Positions 34,431 through 42,641 of a DNA stretch of 64,000 nucleotides are shown here, piece after piece. The DNA comes from Neobacillus citreus. GTDB taxonomy: Bacteria; Bacillota; Bacilli; Bacillales; Cytobacillaceae. The position numbers were made by a program, and so were the translations under genes. The notes under the pieces are model-generated. The model ran no database searches. It had not been told where the DNA came from and was given only the letters and a program-made list of their open reading frames with translations. The stretch is from the NCBI RefSeq assembly GCF_018343545.2, contig NZ_JAGYPE020000002.1, forward strand, positions 30,447-94,446. The letters run 5' to 3'. Positions within the stretch are counted from its first letter, which is position 1. Every line of letters starts with the position of its first letter.

Positions 34431-34461
34431 CCTTTAATATGGTCCAGAGAGGCCAAAAAGG
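34431..34461 (+). promoter_or_regulatory. PyrR binding loop 1 (anti-antiterminator)
   Basis: The hairpin fits the PyrR consensus UCCNGNGAGG: TGGTC pairs with GGCCA around the loop CAGAGA, below it is the AATA bulge, and the lower stem is CCTTT with AAAGG. Its right arm contains aaaagg, which is needed for the antiterminator pairing of 34456-34464 with 34499-34507. Binding of PyrR with UMP should therefore favour termination. Confidence 0.85.
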
Positions 34462-34497
34462 GTTGTACGGAAACACTCATATATCTTTTTGTATATG

Positions 34498-34539
34498 AAA
34501 CCCTTTTGTCTCTTTACCGACGGAAGGGTTTTTATTTTT
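34498..34539 (+). terminator. Attenuator terminator in the transporter leader
   Basis: AAACCCTT pairs with AAGGGTTT, followed by TTATTTTT. The left arm aaccctttt is also complementary to aaaagggtt at 34456-34464, giving the competing antiterminator. Confidence 0.85.
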
Positions 34540-34549
34540 GCAAAAGTAT

Positions 34550-34583
34550 CTTTTAATCAGGGTCCAGAGAGGCTCGAAAGGAG
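34550..34583 (+). promoter_or_regulatory. PyrR binding loop 2 overlapping the ribosome site
   Basis: GGGTC pairs with GGCTC around CAGAGA; the lower stem CTTT (34550-34553) pairs with AAAG (34577-34580). The AAAGGAG ribosome site (34577-34583) forms the right arm, so PyrR binding would block translation of the transporter. Confidence 0.85.
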
Positions 34584-34593
34584 AATGACAGCA

Positions 34594-35817
34594 ATGAATT
34601 ATCAGAAAAAAACAGTAGTTGCATCAGTTGCAGGTTTAACGTTAGAAGGTATGGACATCATGTTTATTTCCTTCGCCATGTCAATGATTATTGCTCATTT
34701 TCATATTGATATGGCAACAGGCGGACTTATTTCTTCAATTACCAATTTGGGAATGCTAGTTGGGGGAACAATTTTTGGAATTTTGGCAGATAAGTTTGGC
34801 CGAGTAAAAGTTTTCACCTATACGATTATTTTGTTTGCCATCGGAACAGCGTTAACCGGTTTGGCAACAAATATTGAACAAGTATATATCTTTCGCTTTA
34901 TCGCAGGCCTAGGTGCAGGCGGTGAATATGGAATTGGTATGGCGCTAGTTGCAGAAGCATGGCCAAAGAACAAGCAGGGGCGCGCTTCCTCCTATGTAAG
35001 CGTCGGTGCCCAATACGGTGTCATCCTTGCCGCGCTTCTAAGTGCTCTCATTCTCCCTAATTGGGGATGGAGAGGATTGTTCTTCGTCGGAATTATTCCA
35101 GTAATCTTTGCCTTTATGGTTCGTAAAAACTTGGACGAGTCGCCGGAATGGGTGGCCGCCCAAAAAGAGAAGAAGTTGGTTAAAAAGCAAGGGAATTTAA
35201 AGCAATTGTTTGCAACTCGCAGAACGGCCTTTACGACAGTAGCTTTGGCCATCATGGCAACAGTACAAATTGCCGGCTATAATGGTTTAATGATTTGGCT
35301 GCCATCAATGCTTCAAAAATCACAAGGATTGTCAGTGTCAGGTTCTGCACTTTGGACGATTAGCACCGCGGTTGGAATGATTGTCGGGATGTTAACGTTT
35401 GGACAATTTATCGACCGCTTCGGAATGAAACGCACATACGGAATCTTCTTATTAGCTTCAGCAGTAGCAGTATTTTTATACTCCTACGCATCAGGAAGTG
35501 CCGGTGTCTTAATCGGCGGTGCCATCGTCGGATTTTTTGCTAATGGAATGTTTGCCGGCTATGGTGCTTTGATTAGCCACTACTATCCTGTAGAAGTGCG
35601 CAGTACTGCCACTAACACGATTTTCAACTTTGGCCGGGCGCTTGGCGGATTATCACCGATTTTAGTAGGATTTATCCTTCAGCATGCGAACGTAACAGTT
35701 GCCATGGGCTACCTCGCAGTGCTTTACTGTGTATCATTTATTGCGATGCTCAGCTTGAAAAAGGGAAAGGCGGAGCAAACAAAAGAACGCTACGTCCCTA
35801 CTGCAAAGGCAGTGTAA
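34594..35817 (+). CDS. MFS transporter (aromatic-acid:H+ symporter-like) under PyrR control
   Basis: 407 residues, 12 membrane helices. The AAHS/sugar-porter-type motifs are seen: TLEGMDIMFISFAMSMII in helix 1, DKFGRVKVF between helices 2 and 3, GLGAGGEYGIG in helix 4, and DRFGMKRTYG in the second half. AAHS members import organic acids such as benzoate or protocatechuate. The leader carries two PyrR loops, so expression should fall when pyrimidines are plentiful, suggesting that it imports a pyrimidine-related acid such as orotate or dihydroorotate (inference). ATG 34594 is used, ten bases after AAAGGAG; ATG 34585 is too close. A terminator follows at 35826. Confidence 0.9.
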   Translation: MNYQKKTVVASVAGLTLEGMDIMFISFAMSMIIAHFHIDMATGGLISSITNLGMLVGGTIFGILADKFGRVKVFTYTIILFAIGTALTGLATNIEQVYIFRFIAGLGAGGEYGIGMALVAEAWPKNKQGRASSYVSVGAQYGVILAALLSALILPNWGWRGLFFVGIIPVIFAFMVRKNLDESPEWVAAQKEKKLVKKQGNLKQLFATRRTAFTTVALAIMATVQIAGYNGLMIWLPSMLQKSQGLSVSGSALWTISTAVGMIVGMLTFGQFIDRFGMKRTYGIFLLASAVAVFLYSYASGSAGVLIGGAIVGFFANGMFAGYGALISHYYPVEVRSTATNTIFNFGRALGGLSPILVGFILQHANVTVAMGYLAVLYCVSFIAMLSLKKGKAEQTKERYVPTAKAV

Positions 35818-35825
35818 CTTCTGTT

Positions 35826-35856
35826 AAAGCCATCACCAGGGGTGATGGCTTTTTTA
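35826..35856 (+). terminator. Terminator after the PyrR-controlled transporter
   Basis: An 11-12-pair stem (aagccatcacc with ggtgatggctt) with a short loop and T run. Confidence 0.9.
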
Positions 35857-35939
35857 GTACGCAAATTTAGAAATTATTTAAAAAATAATGTTACAATGGA
35901 AAAATAATTCTATTTTTGAAAAAATGGAGGCAAACACGA

Positions 35940-36968
35940 ATGTACAGCTTTAAGAATGATTACAGCGAAGGTGCACATCCTAGAATACTGAACGCTTTGA
36001 TGGAATCTAATTTCGAGCAGGAAGACGGGTATGGTGAGGACCGCTATACCAGTGAAGCGATTAAACTTATCAAAGAAAAACTGGAGCGTACTGACGTAGA
36101 TATCCATCTTTTAGCTGGTGGTACGCAAACAAACTTAACCGCAATTTCTGCTTTCTTAAGACCACACGAAGCGGCGATGGCAGCTAGTACTGGCCATATT
36201 CTTGGACATGAAACAGGAGCGATTGAAGCGACCGGGCATAAAATCATTTCGATTGACACGAAGGATGGTAAGCTGAATCCTTCCCATCTTCAAGCGGTTC
36301 TTGACGGACATCCGGATGAGCATATGGTGAAGCCGAAGCTCGTTTATATCTCCAATTCCACTGAAATTGGAACTATTTATAAAAAGAATGAACTGGCGGC
36401 ATTAAAAGATTTTTGTGATGAAAACAATCTGATTTTATTTATGGACGGCGCGAGATTAGGGTCGGCATTGTGCTCCTCGGAGAATGATCTTCAGTTAAGT
36501 GACCTTCCTGCATTGGTGGACGCTTTTTATATCGGTGGTACGAAGAACGGTGCACTGATTGGGGAGGCGTTAGTGATATGCCGTGACTCGCTGAAGGAGG
36601 ATTTCCGCTATCATATAAAGCAAAAGGGCGGGCTTCTGGCAAAAGGAAGGCTGCTTGGCATCCAGTTTCTTGAACTGTTTCGGGACAACCTATTTTTTGA
36701 CTTGGCAGGGCATGCGAATCGGATGGCGGATTTGCTAAAAGTTGAATTAAGTGGGGCCAATATTCAGTTTCTGACTGATTCTCCTTCCAATCAAATTTTC
36801 CCCATCCTGCCAAATACGGTGATTTCTGAATTAGAAAAGAAGTATGCATTTCATATTTGGGAAAAGGTCGATTCCGATCAATCTGGGATTCGCCTTGTAG
36901 CCTCTTGGGCGACAAAGGAAGACAAGGTGGCTGCATTTATTGATGATTTAAAAAAGGCACTCACATAA
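35940..36968 (+). CDS. Low-specificity threonine aldolase (PLP enzyme)
   Basis: 342 residues of the beta-eliminating lyase fold I family. MYSFKNDYSEGAHPRIL starts the protein; LAGGTQTNLTAISAFL near residue 58 binds the cofactor phosphate, MDGARLGSAL near 167 has the Asp that contacts the PLP nitrogen, and the Lys of FYIGGTKNGALIGEA near 200 forms the Schiff base. The reaction is cleavage of L-threonine or allo-threonine to glycine and acetaldehyde. GGAGG precedes ATG 35940. The gene is monocistronic, ending at a bidirectional terminator. Confidence 0.9.
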   Translation: MYSFKNDYSEGAHPRILNALMESNFEQEDGYGEDRYTSEAIKLIKEKLERTDVDIHLLAGGTQTNLTAISAFLRPHEAAMAASTGHILGHETGAIEATGHKIISIDTKDGKLNPSHLQAVLDGHPDEHMVKPKLVYISNSTEIGTIYKKNELAALKDFCDENNLILFMDGARLGSALCSSENDLQLSDLPALVDAFYIGGTKNGALIGEALVICRDSLKEDFRYHIKQKGGLLAKGRLLGIQFLELFRDNLFFDLAGHANRMADLLKVELSGANIQFLTDSPSNQIFPILPNTVISELEKKYAFHIWEKVDSDQSGIRLVASWATKEDKVAAFIDDLKKALT

Positions 36969-36982
36969 AGAGAAAGACTGTT

Positions 36983-37019
36983 AAAAAACTAGCACCACCA
37001 AGCGGTGCTAGTTTTTTAA
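36983..37019. terminator. Bidirectional terminator
   Basis: A perfect 14-pair stem (aaaaaactagcacc with ggtgctagtttttt) separates the aldolase gene from the convergent symporter gene. Confidence 0.92.
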
Positions 37020-37033
37020 GAAGGCAAAATCAT

Positions 37034-38638
37034 CTACATAGCAAGTGTCAGCGGCCAATAATAGAAGACGAAAGTAACGATTATGATCAGAATACCGCTT
37101 GCAACCAGGTACAATGGATATCTTCGGGTTATTGATATTTCCTCTTTTTCGTTAGCTTCAATCGGACGTTTTAAAATGTTTTCTAGGAAGCTTCTTTCCT
37201 CGATTGTGATTTCTCCAAATTTAGAACCGAAATATAATGCAAGTGAGCTAAGGATGACACCAATAATAACTGGATTCAGGTAAACAGGAAGCGTGATGCC
37301 CATTTTTTTCAATACTTCTCCCAACACAACTCCTAAAAATCCCATAATAATGCTCCATAACGCCCCAGTTTTCGTTACCTTTTTTGAATAAATACTGGCA
37401 AAAGCTACTGGTCCCCAAGAAGCAGCGAACAGTGTGGCGGCAAAATAACCAATCCACATGATGGAAGGCGGCTGCCAAAGTCCAATCAAAAGAATGATAA
37501 AGCTAACGACAATCATCGAAATGCGGCTGACTCTTAGCAAGTGTTTGTCCGAATATGTTTTGTTTCGGGATTGCTCCATGATATCCCTCGTGATGCTTGA
37601 CCCAATCAGCTGCAGGAAACTGGCGCATGAGGATAAGGCAGCAGCCATAATCCCGCTTATGATAACCACGCCTAGCCACTTTGGCACCATGTTCATAGCG
37701 GCCCAAATAAATACTTTTTCCGTAGGATTTATATCTGGGTTCACAGTGGTAATCGTTGAGATACTAATATGAAGAAACAAATAAATGGTAATGATGGAGA
37801 TTGTCGCCCAAACGCCAGATCGAATTGCAACATGTTCGTTTTTCGCCATTAAGTAGCGGCTGCTTTGCCATGGGCTGATGGCGATAACTGCCGACCAAAC
37901 CAATCCTAAGATAATGGCCCAAACCAAGGCCTCCCACGGTTCTCCCATATAATTTCCAGGTCCGGTGATGCCGTGCCAGCTTAATAAATCAGGGCGCTCC
38001 GGGTTAGTCGCAGCTTTGATGATTGCATCAGGAAACCCTCCTGCCTTGCCTATGATAAAAGGAAAAGATAAATAAGTTGCAATCGAAAACAAGAAAAACA
38101 TGATTGTGTCATTGACCATTACACCTTTAGCTCCTGAGAGAACGGTGAAGGATGCATAAACAATCCACATAATCAGCAAGGCCACGGTGTAGGAGACTCC
38201 TGAAATTTCCGACAGTAGCACAGCCCCGCCTTGGGTGACGGCGACTAGATAAGCGGAAATTCCCAGGATTGTTGTAATCGCGGCGGCCAATCTTACTTTG
38301 TTGGACTGAAAGCGATTACCAAAGTATTCGGGCACCGTTAACGATTTACTTCTTCTCAAGTATCGCCCAAAAAAGAAAACACCTACCACATAACCAGTTG
38401 CATTAAAGGTTACAAGAATTAATAAAAGAATAGGATAGCCTTCATAGGAGAATCCTGCTTCACCCATAAAGGATACGGTACTTAAAAACGAGGCAACCAG
38501 TGTCCCTGTAACCATTAAGGTTGATCCTTTTCTTCCGGAAACATAATATTCCTCAGAGCTTTTTACCTTTCTTGAAAGGACCACACCAATGAGGATATAC
38601 AAAATAAAGGAAATAATGATGCCAATTGTATAGATCAT
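37034..38638 (-). CDS. Sodium:solute symporter (SSS family)
   Basis: 534 residues with about 13 membrane helices. SSEEYYVSGRKGSTLMVTGTLVASFLSTVSFMGEAG near residue 27 is the classic SSS start with the sodium-binding helix 1 region, and SGIMAAALSSCASFLQLIGSSITRDI near 325 is the second signature. The branch (panthothenate/proline/monocarboxylate-like) does not define the substrate. Its start overlaps the stop of a 47-residue membrane protein gene by four bases, and the pair is preceded by a sigma-54 promoter. The likely activator is the neighbouring enhancer-binding protein. Ends at a bidirectional terminator. Confidence 0.9.
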   Translation of the reverse strand: MIYTIGIIISFILYILIGVVLSRKVKSSEEYYVSGRKGSTLMVTGTLVASFLSTVSFMGEAGFSYEGYPILLLILVTFNATGYVVGVFFFGRYLRRSKSLTVPEYFGNRFQSNKVRLAAAITTILGISAYLVAVTQGGAVLLSEISGVSYTVALLIMWIVYASFTVLSGAKGVMVNDTIMFFLFSIATYLSFPFIIGKAGGFPDAIIKAATNPERPDLLSWHGITGPGNYMGEPWEALVWAIILGLVWSAVIAISPWQSSRYLMAKNEHVAIRSGVWATISIITIYLFLHISISTITTVNPDINPTEKVFIWAAMNMVPKWLGVVIISGIMAAALSSCASFLQLIGSSITRDIMEQSRNKTYSDKHLLRVSRISMIVVSFIILLIGLWQPPSIMWIGYFAATLFAASWGPVAFASIYSKKVTKTGALWSIIMGFLGVVLGEVLKKMGITLPVYLNPVIIGVILSSLALYFGSKFGEITIEERSFLENILKRPIEANEKEEISITRRYPLYLVASGILIIIVTFVFYYWPLTLAM

Positions 38639-38778
38639 GATATCTCCGCCTTTTCATCCGTATTGACCGATTGTTTAGCTACAACGTTGGAATCCATTTT
38701 CCGGATAAAAACATGTGTAATAAGACCAAGAATAATCAGTGATCCTCCATAGCCAATAGAAAATAGAAATTCGCCCAT
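38635..38778 (-). CDS. Small symporter-associated membrane protein, 47 aa
   Basis: MGEFLFSIGYGGSLIILGLI forms one membrane helix, followed by a short hydrophilic tail ending DEKAEIS. AAAGGAG lies nine bases before the ATG. The last codons overlap the symporter start (ATGA at 38635-38638), so the two are translationally coupled. Small accessory proteins of this size and position are known next to SSS symporters in Firmicutes, and it probably stabilises or modulates the transporter. Confidence 0.8.
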   Translation of the reverse strand: MGEFLFSIGYGGSLIILGLITHVFIRKMDSNVVAKQSVNTDEKAEIS

Positions 38779-38790
38779 CCACAGCACTCC

Positions 38791-38826
38791 TTTGCATTAA
38801 TTGGTTTCAATAAATATTAATGCAAA
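38791..38826. repeat. Inverted repeat next to the sigma-54 promoter
   Basis: Perfect 11-base arms, TTTGCATTAAT (38791-38801) and ATTAATGCAAA (38816-38826), are 14 bases apart. The right arm overlaps the -12 element of the minus-strand promoter, so it can act as a protein site rather than as an RNA hairpin. Confidence 0.7.
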
Positions 38827-38837
38827 TTCTGTGCCAA
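38821..38837 (-). promoter_or_regulatory. Sigma-54 (-24/-12) promoter of the accessory protein-symporter operon
   Basis: Read on the minus strand: TTGGCAC, five bases, TTGCA. This matches the -24 (GG) and -12 (GC) consensus with exact spacing and stands about 43 bases before the operon's first start codon. Confidence 0.85.
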
Positions 38838-38876
38838 TTCTAAAAATTCGGGTATTTCTGATAAAAAAGAATCCTA

Positions 38877-40304
38877 TTACTTCAAATTATACTTATGAAG
38901 CTTTCTCATAATGGTGGTTTGATTCACACCAAGCGCCTTCGCTATTTTTCTGGTGGTTTTATACTTCGATAAGGCATAGGAAAGGACCTGCCTCTCTGTT
39001 TCTTCCACTGCTTGTTTCAAAGGCATTCCTTTCTGCGAAAATTCCTTTTGAATCCGCTGATCCATGGCAATGGGTAAATCTTCTAGGCTTAATAGGGACT
39101 TATGTGCTGTAACGACGAGATGTTCAATGAAATTCTCAAGCTCCCTGACATTTCCCCGCCATTCCTGAAGCTGGATGCAAATTTTCGCATTTTCATCCAA
39201 TTGGACTTGCTGCGAATATTTCGTGTTGAATTTTTCAAGAAAATAATCGGTCAGTCCCAAAATATCCTGTTTTCGTTCTCGTAAAGGAGGAATTCTTAAC
39301 GGAACAACATGTAAACGGTAGTATAGATCCTCACGGAATTTCTTCTCTTCAATCATTTCCATGAGGTTCTTATTTGTCGCTGAAATAATACGGATGTCCA
39401 CATGTTTTTCGGATGTACCGCCTACCTTTTTGAACGATTTATCCTGAACTAGGTGAAGGATTTTTACTTGCAGCTCCATGGGCATTTCGCCAATTTCATC
39501 TAGAAACAGTGTACCGCAATCTGCCATTTCAACCAGTCCTGCCTTACCCCGTTTATTGGCCCCCGTAAACGCTCCAGCTTCATAACCAAATAATTCGGAT
39601 TCCAATAATGTGTCTGGGATGGCACCGCAGTTAACCTGTACAAATGGATTAACCTTTCTCGGGCTGTAGTCGTGAATAATCCTTGCCAATACCCCTTTAC
39701 CAACACCGGATTCACCATGAATTAAAATAGAAGAGTCAAGTGGTGCAACCTTTTGGGCCATTTGCAGTGTCGTAATCATGTTTTGAGACTGCGTAATAAA
39801 GGTTTGCCGGCCTGTGGTCAGGACGATTCTATTTTCCTGGTGGAGGGCAGAGAATTCTGAAAGTCTTCTTTTCATTTCCACGAGTTCAGAAATATCCCTC
39901 GAATTACATACAATTCGGTATAATTTTCCTTCCTCATCAAAAACGGGTTTAGCTGTAGCGAGGACAGTCTTGCCGTTTGGATAAGTTTGTTCATTGGATT
40001 GAACCGCTTGTGTTTTCATTGTTCTCAACGTGACGGATTCCTTAATAATCCCTTTTTCTTCGAGTTCACGGATGTTCTTATGGATAAACGCCTCAGGTGG
40101 AAGGCCGGTAAAATATTTGCACGAGTCACTTACAAATAAAACATCACCATTCGCATTCGTAACAAAAATTTCATCATAGCTTGAATTCAGAATTTGTGTT
40201 AGTTCTTTAATTTTTCTTAGGGAGATATCTAATTGCTCTTGAAGAGATTCGTTTACATTCATCAGATGGGTAATGGTTTGCTGATATTGGTTTACATCAA
40301 CCAT
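38877..40304 (-). CDS. Sigma-54-dependent transcriptional activator (PAS-AAA+-Fis)
   Basis: 475 residues. A short coiled N-terminus is followed by a PAS domain (about 40-150, with SSYDEIFVTNANGDVLFVS), the AAA+ domain with Walker A GESGVGKG near 207, the sigma-54 contact loop GAFTGA near 268 and Walker B LFLDEIGE near 290, and a C-terminal Fis-type helix-turn-helix (KIAKALGVNQTTIMRKL). The PAS may sense a ligand or redox state. It most likely activates both flanking sigma-54 promoters, that of the symporter operon and that of the dehydrogenase gene. AAAGGAAGTG precedes the ATG. This layout resembles BkdR/RocR/AcoR-type catabolic regulators. Confidence 0.93.
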   Translation of the reverse strand: MVDVNQYQQTITHLMNVNESLQEQLDISLRKIKELTQILNSSYDEIFVTNANGDVLFVSDSCKYFTGLPPEAFIHKNIRELEEKGIIKESVTLRTMKTQAVQSNEQTYPNGKTVLATAKPVFDEEGKLYRIVCNSRDISELVEMKRRLSEFSALHQENRIVLTTGRQTFITQSQNMITTLQMAQKVAPLDSSILIHGESGVGKGVLARIIHDYSPRKVNPFVQVNCGAIPDTLLESELFGYEAGAFTGANKRGKAGLVEMADCGTLFLDEIGEMPMELQVKILHLVQDKSFKKVGGTSEKHVDIRIISATNKNLMEMIEEKKFREDLYYRLHVVPLRIPPLRERKQDILGLTDYFLEKFNTKYSQQVQLDENAKICIQLQEWRGNVRELENFIEHLVVTAHKSLLSLEDLPIAMDQRIQKEFSQKGMPLKQAVEETERQVLSYALSKYKTTRKIAKALGVNQTTIMRKLHKYNLK

Positions 40305-40339
40305 ACTTTCACTTCCTTTTTATTGTTTTGAACACATTC

Positions 40340-40439
40340 TGCATCGGTATTTATGCAAATAAAAATTGGACATAGGATTAATACCAATACTAGCAAGGAA
40401 TAATGGTATTTTGATGCATATTTGCAACGGATTGTGCAA
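40340..40439. promoter_or_regulatory. Candidate upstream activator sites
   Basis: Three dyads lie 80-180 bases before the sigma-54 promoter of the dehydrogenase gene: TGCAT-N8-ATGCA (40340-40357), ATACCA-N17-TGGTAT (40381-40409) and TTGCA-N8-TGCAA (40422-40439). Distance is right for enhancer-binding protein sites, but which of them are used is not known. Confidence 0.45.
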
Positions 40440-40518
40440 AAAAAGTTCAGTTTATCAGAAATTATATAATACTTTTTTGAATTATAGTAAATTTTCGAAA
40501 AAATAGTTTTAAAAAAAG

Positions 40519-40535
40519 TTGGCACGATTTTTGCT
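40519..40535 (+). promoter_or_regulatory. Sigma-54 (-24/-12) promoter of the flavin dehydrogenase gene
   Basis: TTGGCAC (40519-40525), GATTT, TTGCT (40531-40535): a full match to the sigma-54 consensus, 38 bases before the start codon. Confidence 0.92.
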
Positions 40536-40572
40536 TGTAAGTTATATAGAGATATTTTGAGGAGTGATGGAC

Positions 40573-42588
40573 ATGACGAATTTTAAACATTTATTTAGCC
40601 CTACGACGATTGGGACAACCGATTTAAAAAATAGAATTTTAAGTACGGCACATCAAACAAATCACGTAATCGATGGGATTCCTACCCCTGACATGACAGC
40701 TTATCATGTTGCAAGGGCTAAGGGTGGGGCTGGTTTGATTATCCTTGAAGCCGCCGCAGTTCATCCATCCGGTATGCTGACCACCAATACCATTGCAGGA
40801 TATGATGAAAATGTCATACCTGCTTATTTAGAATTAGCAAGCGGCGTTCATCAGTATGGAACAAAAGTGTTTTCGCAATTATTCCATGGGGGAAGGGAAG
40901 TTGTTTCAAGCGAATATCGAAATGCCGCCTGGGCACCTTCTGCTGTTCCGAGCCTCCGCTTCAGCACTATGCCTAAACCGATGAGCATCGAAGAAATCAA
41001 GGATGTCATTGAAGGGTTTGCGATTTCGGCAAGGTTAGCAAAAGAAGGCGGTCTAGATGGGGTAGAGATTTGTTGCTCGCATGGCTATCTTCCTGCACAA
41101 TTTTGGGCGGAACATACAAATTTACGTACGGATGAATACGGAGGATCGTTCGAAAATCGCATGCGCTTTATTGTAGAAGTCATGGAACGGATTTGGCAGG
41201 TGGTTGGTGATGACTTTACGGTTGGTATCCGCATGAGTGCCGATGAAATGACCATGGATGGCACAACTGTTAAAGATGCGGTCAAGATCGTGGAATATTT
41301 GGTGGAGCGCGTAAGGGTGGATTTTATAGATGTCACGGCAGGTGACTCGAGTACATTTGCGGGGTCCACGCATATTGTTCCTCCTTCACCAATCAAGCAT
41401 GGGTATCTGACACCGCAATCCTTTAAAATTCGAATGGCAGGGGCAGTACCAGTATTTGTCGGCTCCCGTATTGTTGATCCAGTTGAGGCCGAGCAAATCT
41501 TAGCATCAGGAAAAGCGGATGTTGTTGGGATGACACGTTCTTTAATTGTGGACCCCGAAATGCCGAATAAGGCCAGGTCCGGCAATCTTCATTTAATGGA
41601 TGCTTGTATTGGCTGCCTACAGGCGTGTATTGGTCATTATCATAAAGGATTAACCATCGGCTGTGTGCAAAATCCTTCAGCAGGGAAGGAAAGAGAGGTT
41701 GATGAATTAAAGAACAGTCCGCGTGAGAAGAAGAGGGTCCTTGTCATCGGAGCAGGACCTGCGGGGATGCAGGCAGCCGTCACATTGGATGAACAAGGCC
41801 ACGATGTCGTTTTGGCGGATAAAGAGGATCATGCAGGAGGATTATTGCATACATTAAGACGGGCGCCGATGAGACAAGAACTCGCTGAATCGATGCTCGA
41901 TAATTATGTAAGAAAGTTATCTAATAGCAAGGTACAGCTTGAACTAGGTTGGAATGTCCAGTACGAAGATATTGTGAAAATGTCTCCGGATGCAATTATC
42001 TGCGCTGCCGGGTCAAGACCGTATATCCCGAATATCCCGGGAATACAAGATCCACGAGTGCTCACGGTTGAAGAGCTGTTTAATAAGCGGGACAAACAAA
42101 TTGGAAAAAATGTCTTAGTATTTGATTTTGCCGGCGATTGGCCAGCAATGGAAGCGGCAATTGAATTAGGGGAAAAAGGCCATCAAGTTACTTTGATTTC
42201 GGCGCGGCTTTATATCGGAGAAGAAGTCCATCAATACTTACGAAATGAATATTTGAAAAAGCTCTATCAACTTAAAGTTAAGCTGCGGCCACATTATGAT
42301 TTGGGAGAAATAAAGGGCGACGGAGCAGTAATTAGAAATCTATTTTCTTATGAAAAAGAAACTTTGGAAAATTGGGATACAATCGTCCTATCGCTTGGAC
42401 GCATACCAAATACTGAACTCTACGAAAAAATAAAAAATCTAGGTCCGCATGTTTTACAAATCGGAGACTGCCTCGCACCTAGAACATTGGAAGAAGCCAC
42501 CTATGAGGGATTGATGACATCCTTACAGCTAGGGGTAAAAGGGATGAATAATCGTGGGATCACTTTTAGTGAATCCATTGTTAAATAA
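40573..42588 (+). CDS. OYE-type flavin/Fe-S dehydrogenase (2,4-dienoyl-CoA reductase / N-demethylase family)
   Basis: 671 residues. The N-terminal old-yellow-enzyme barrel (1-340) binds FMN and includes VEICCSHGYLPAQFWAEHTN near 160 and DEYGGSFENRMRF near 182. Cys residues of ACIGCLQACIGHYHKGLTIG near 341 plus the CVQNP Cys bind a [4Fe-4S] cluster. The C-terminal NAD/FAD module has VLVIGAGPAGMQAA near 388. The same layout occurs in 2,4-dienoyl-CoA reductase, trimethylamine dehydrogenase and N-methylproline demethylase. ATG 40573 has GAGGAG nine bases upstream; ATG 40567 is too close. It is driven by a sigma-54 promoter and probably metabolises what the nearby symporter imports; the substrate is unknown. 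Confidence 0.9.
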   Translation: MTNFKHLFSPTTIGTTDLKNRILSTAHQTNHVIDGIPTPDMTAYHVARAKGGAGLIILEAAAVHPSGMLTTNTIAGYDENVIPAYLELASGVHQYGTKVFSQLFHGGREVVSSEYRNAAWAPSAVPSLRFSTMPKPMSIEEIKDVIEGFAISARLAKEGGLDGVEICCSHGYLPAQFWAEHTNLRTDEYGGSFENRMRFIVEVMERIWQVVGDDFTVGIRMSADEMTMDGTTVKDAVKIVEYLVERVRVDFIDVTAGDSSTFAGSTHIVPPSPIKHGYLTPQSFKIRMAGAVPVFVGSRIVDPVEAEQILASGKADVVGMTRSLIVDPEMPNKARSGNLHLMDACIGCLQACIGHYHKGLTIGCVQNPSAGKEREVDELKNSPREKKRVLVIGAGPAGMQAAVTLDEQGHDVVLADKEDHAGGLLHTLRRAPMRQELAESMLDNYVRKLSNSKVQLELGWNVQYEDIVKMSPDAIICAAGSRPYIPNIPGIQDPRVLTVEELFNKRDKQIGKNVLVFDFAGDWPAMEAAIELGEKGHQVTLISARLYIGEEVHQYLRNEYLKKLYQLKVKLRPHYDLGEIKGDGAVIRNLFSYEKETLENWDTIVLSLGRIPNTELYEKIKNLGPHVLQIGDCLAPRTLEEATYEGLMTSLQLGVKGMNNRGITFSESIVK

Positions 42589-42595
42589 TAGTCTT

Positions 42596-42628
42596 AAGCC
42601 AGTCCAAGGTAGTGTGGGCTGGCTTTTA
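42596..42628. terminator. Terminator between convergent genes
   Basis: A ten-pair stem (aagccagtcc with gggctggctt, one G-U) followed by TTTT. Confidence 0.8.
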
Positions 42629-42641
42629 TGGTCGAAAGCTT

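Noticed and set aside
41085-41585. Minus-strand 166-codon open frame within the dehydrogenase gene
   Set aside because: Antisense to a conserved catalytic domain, no ribosome site, and Ser/Thr-rich shadow composition.
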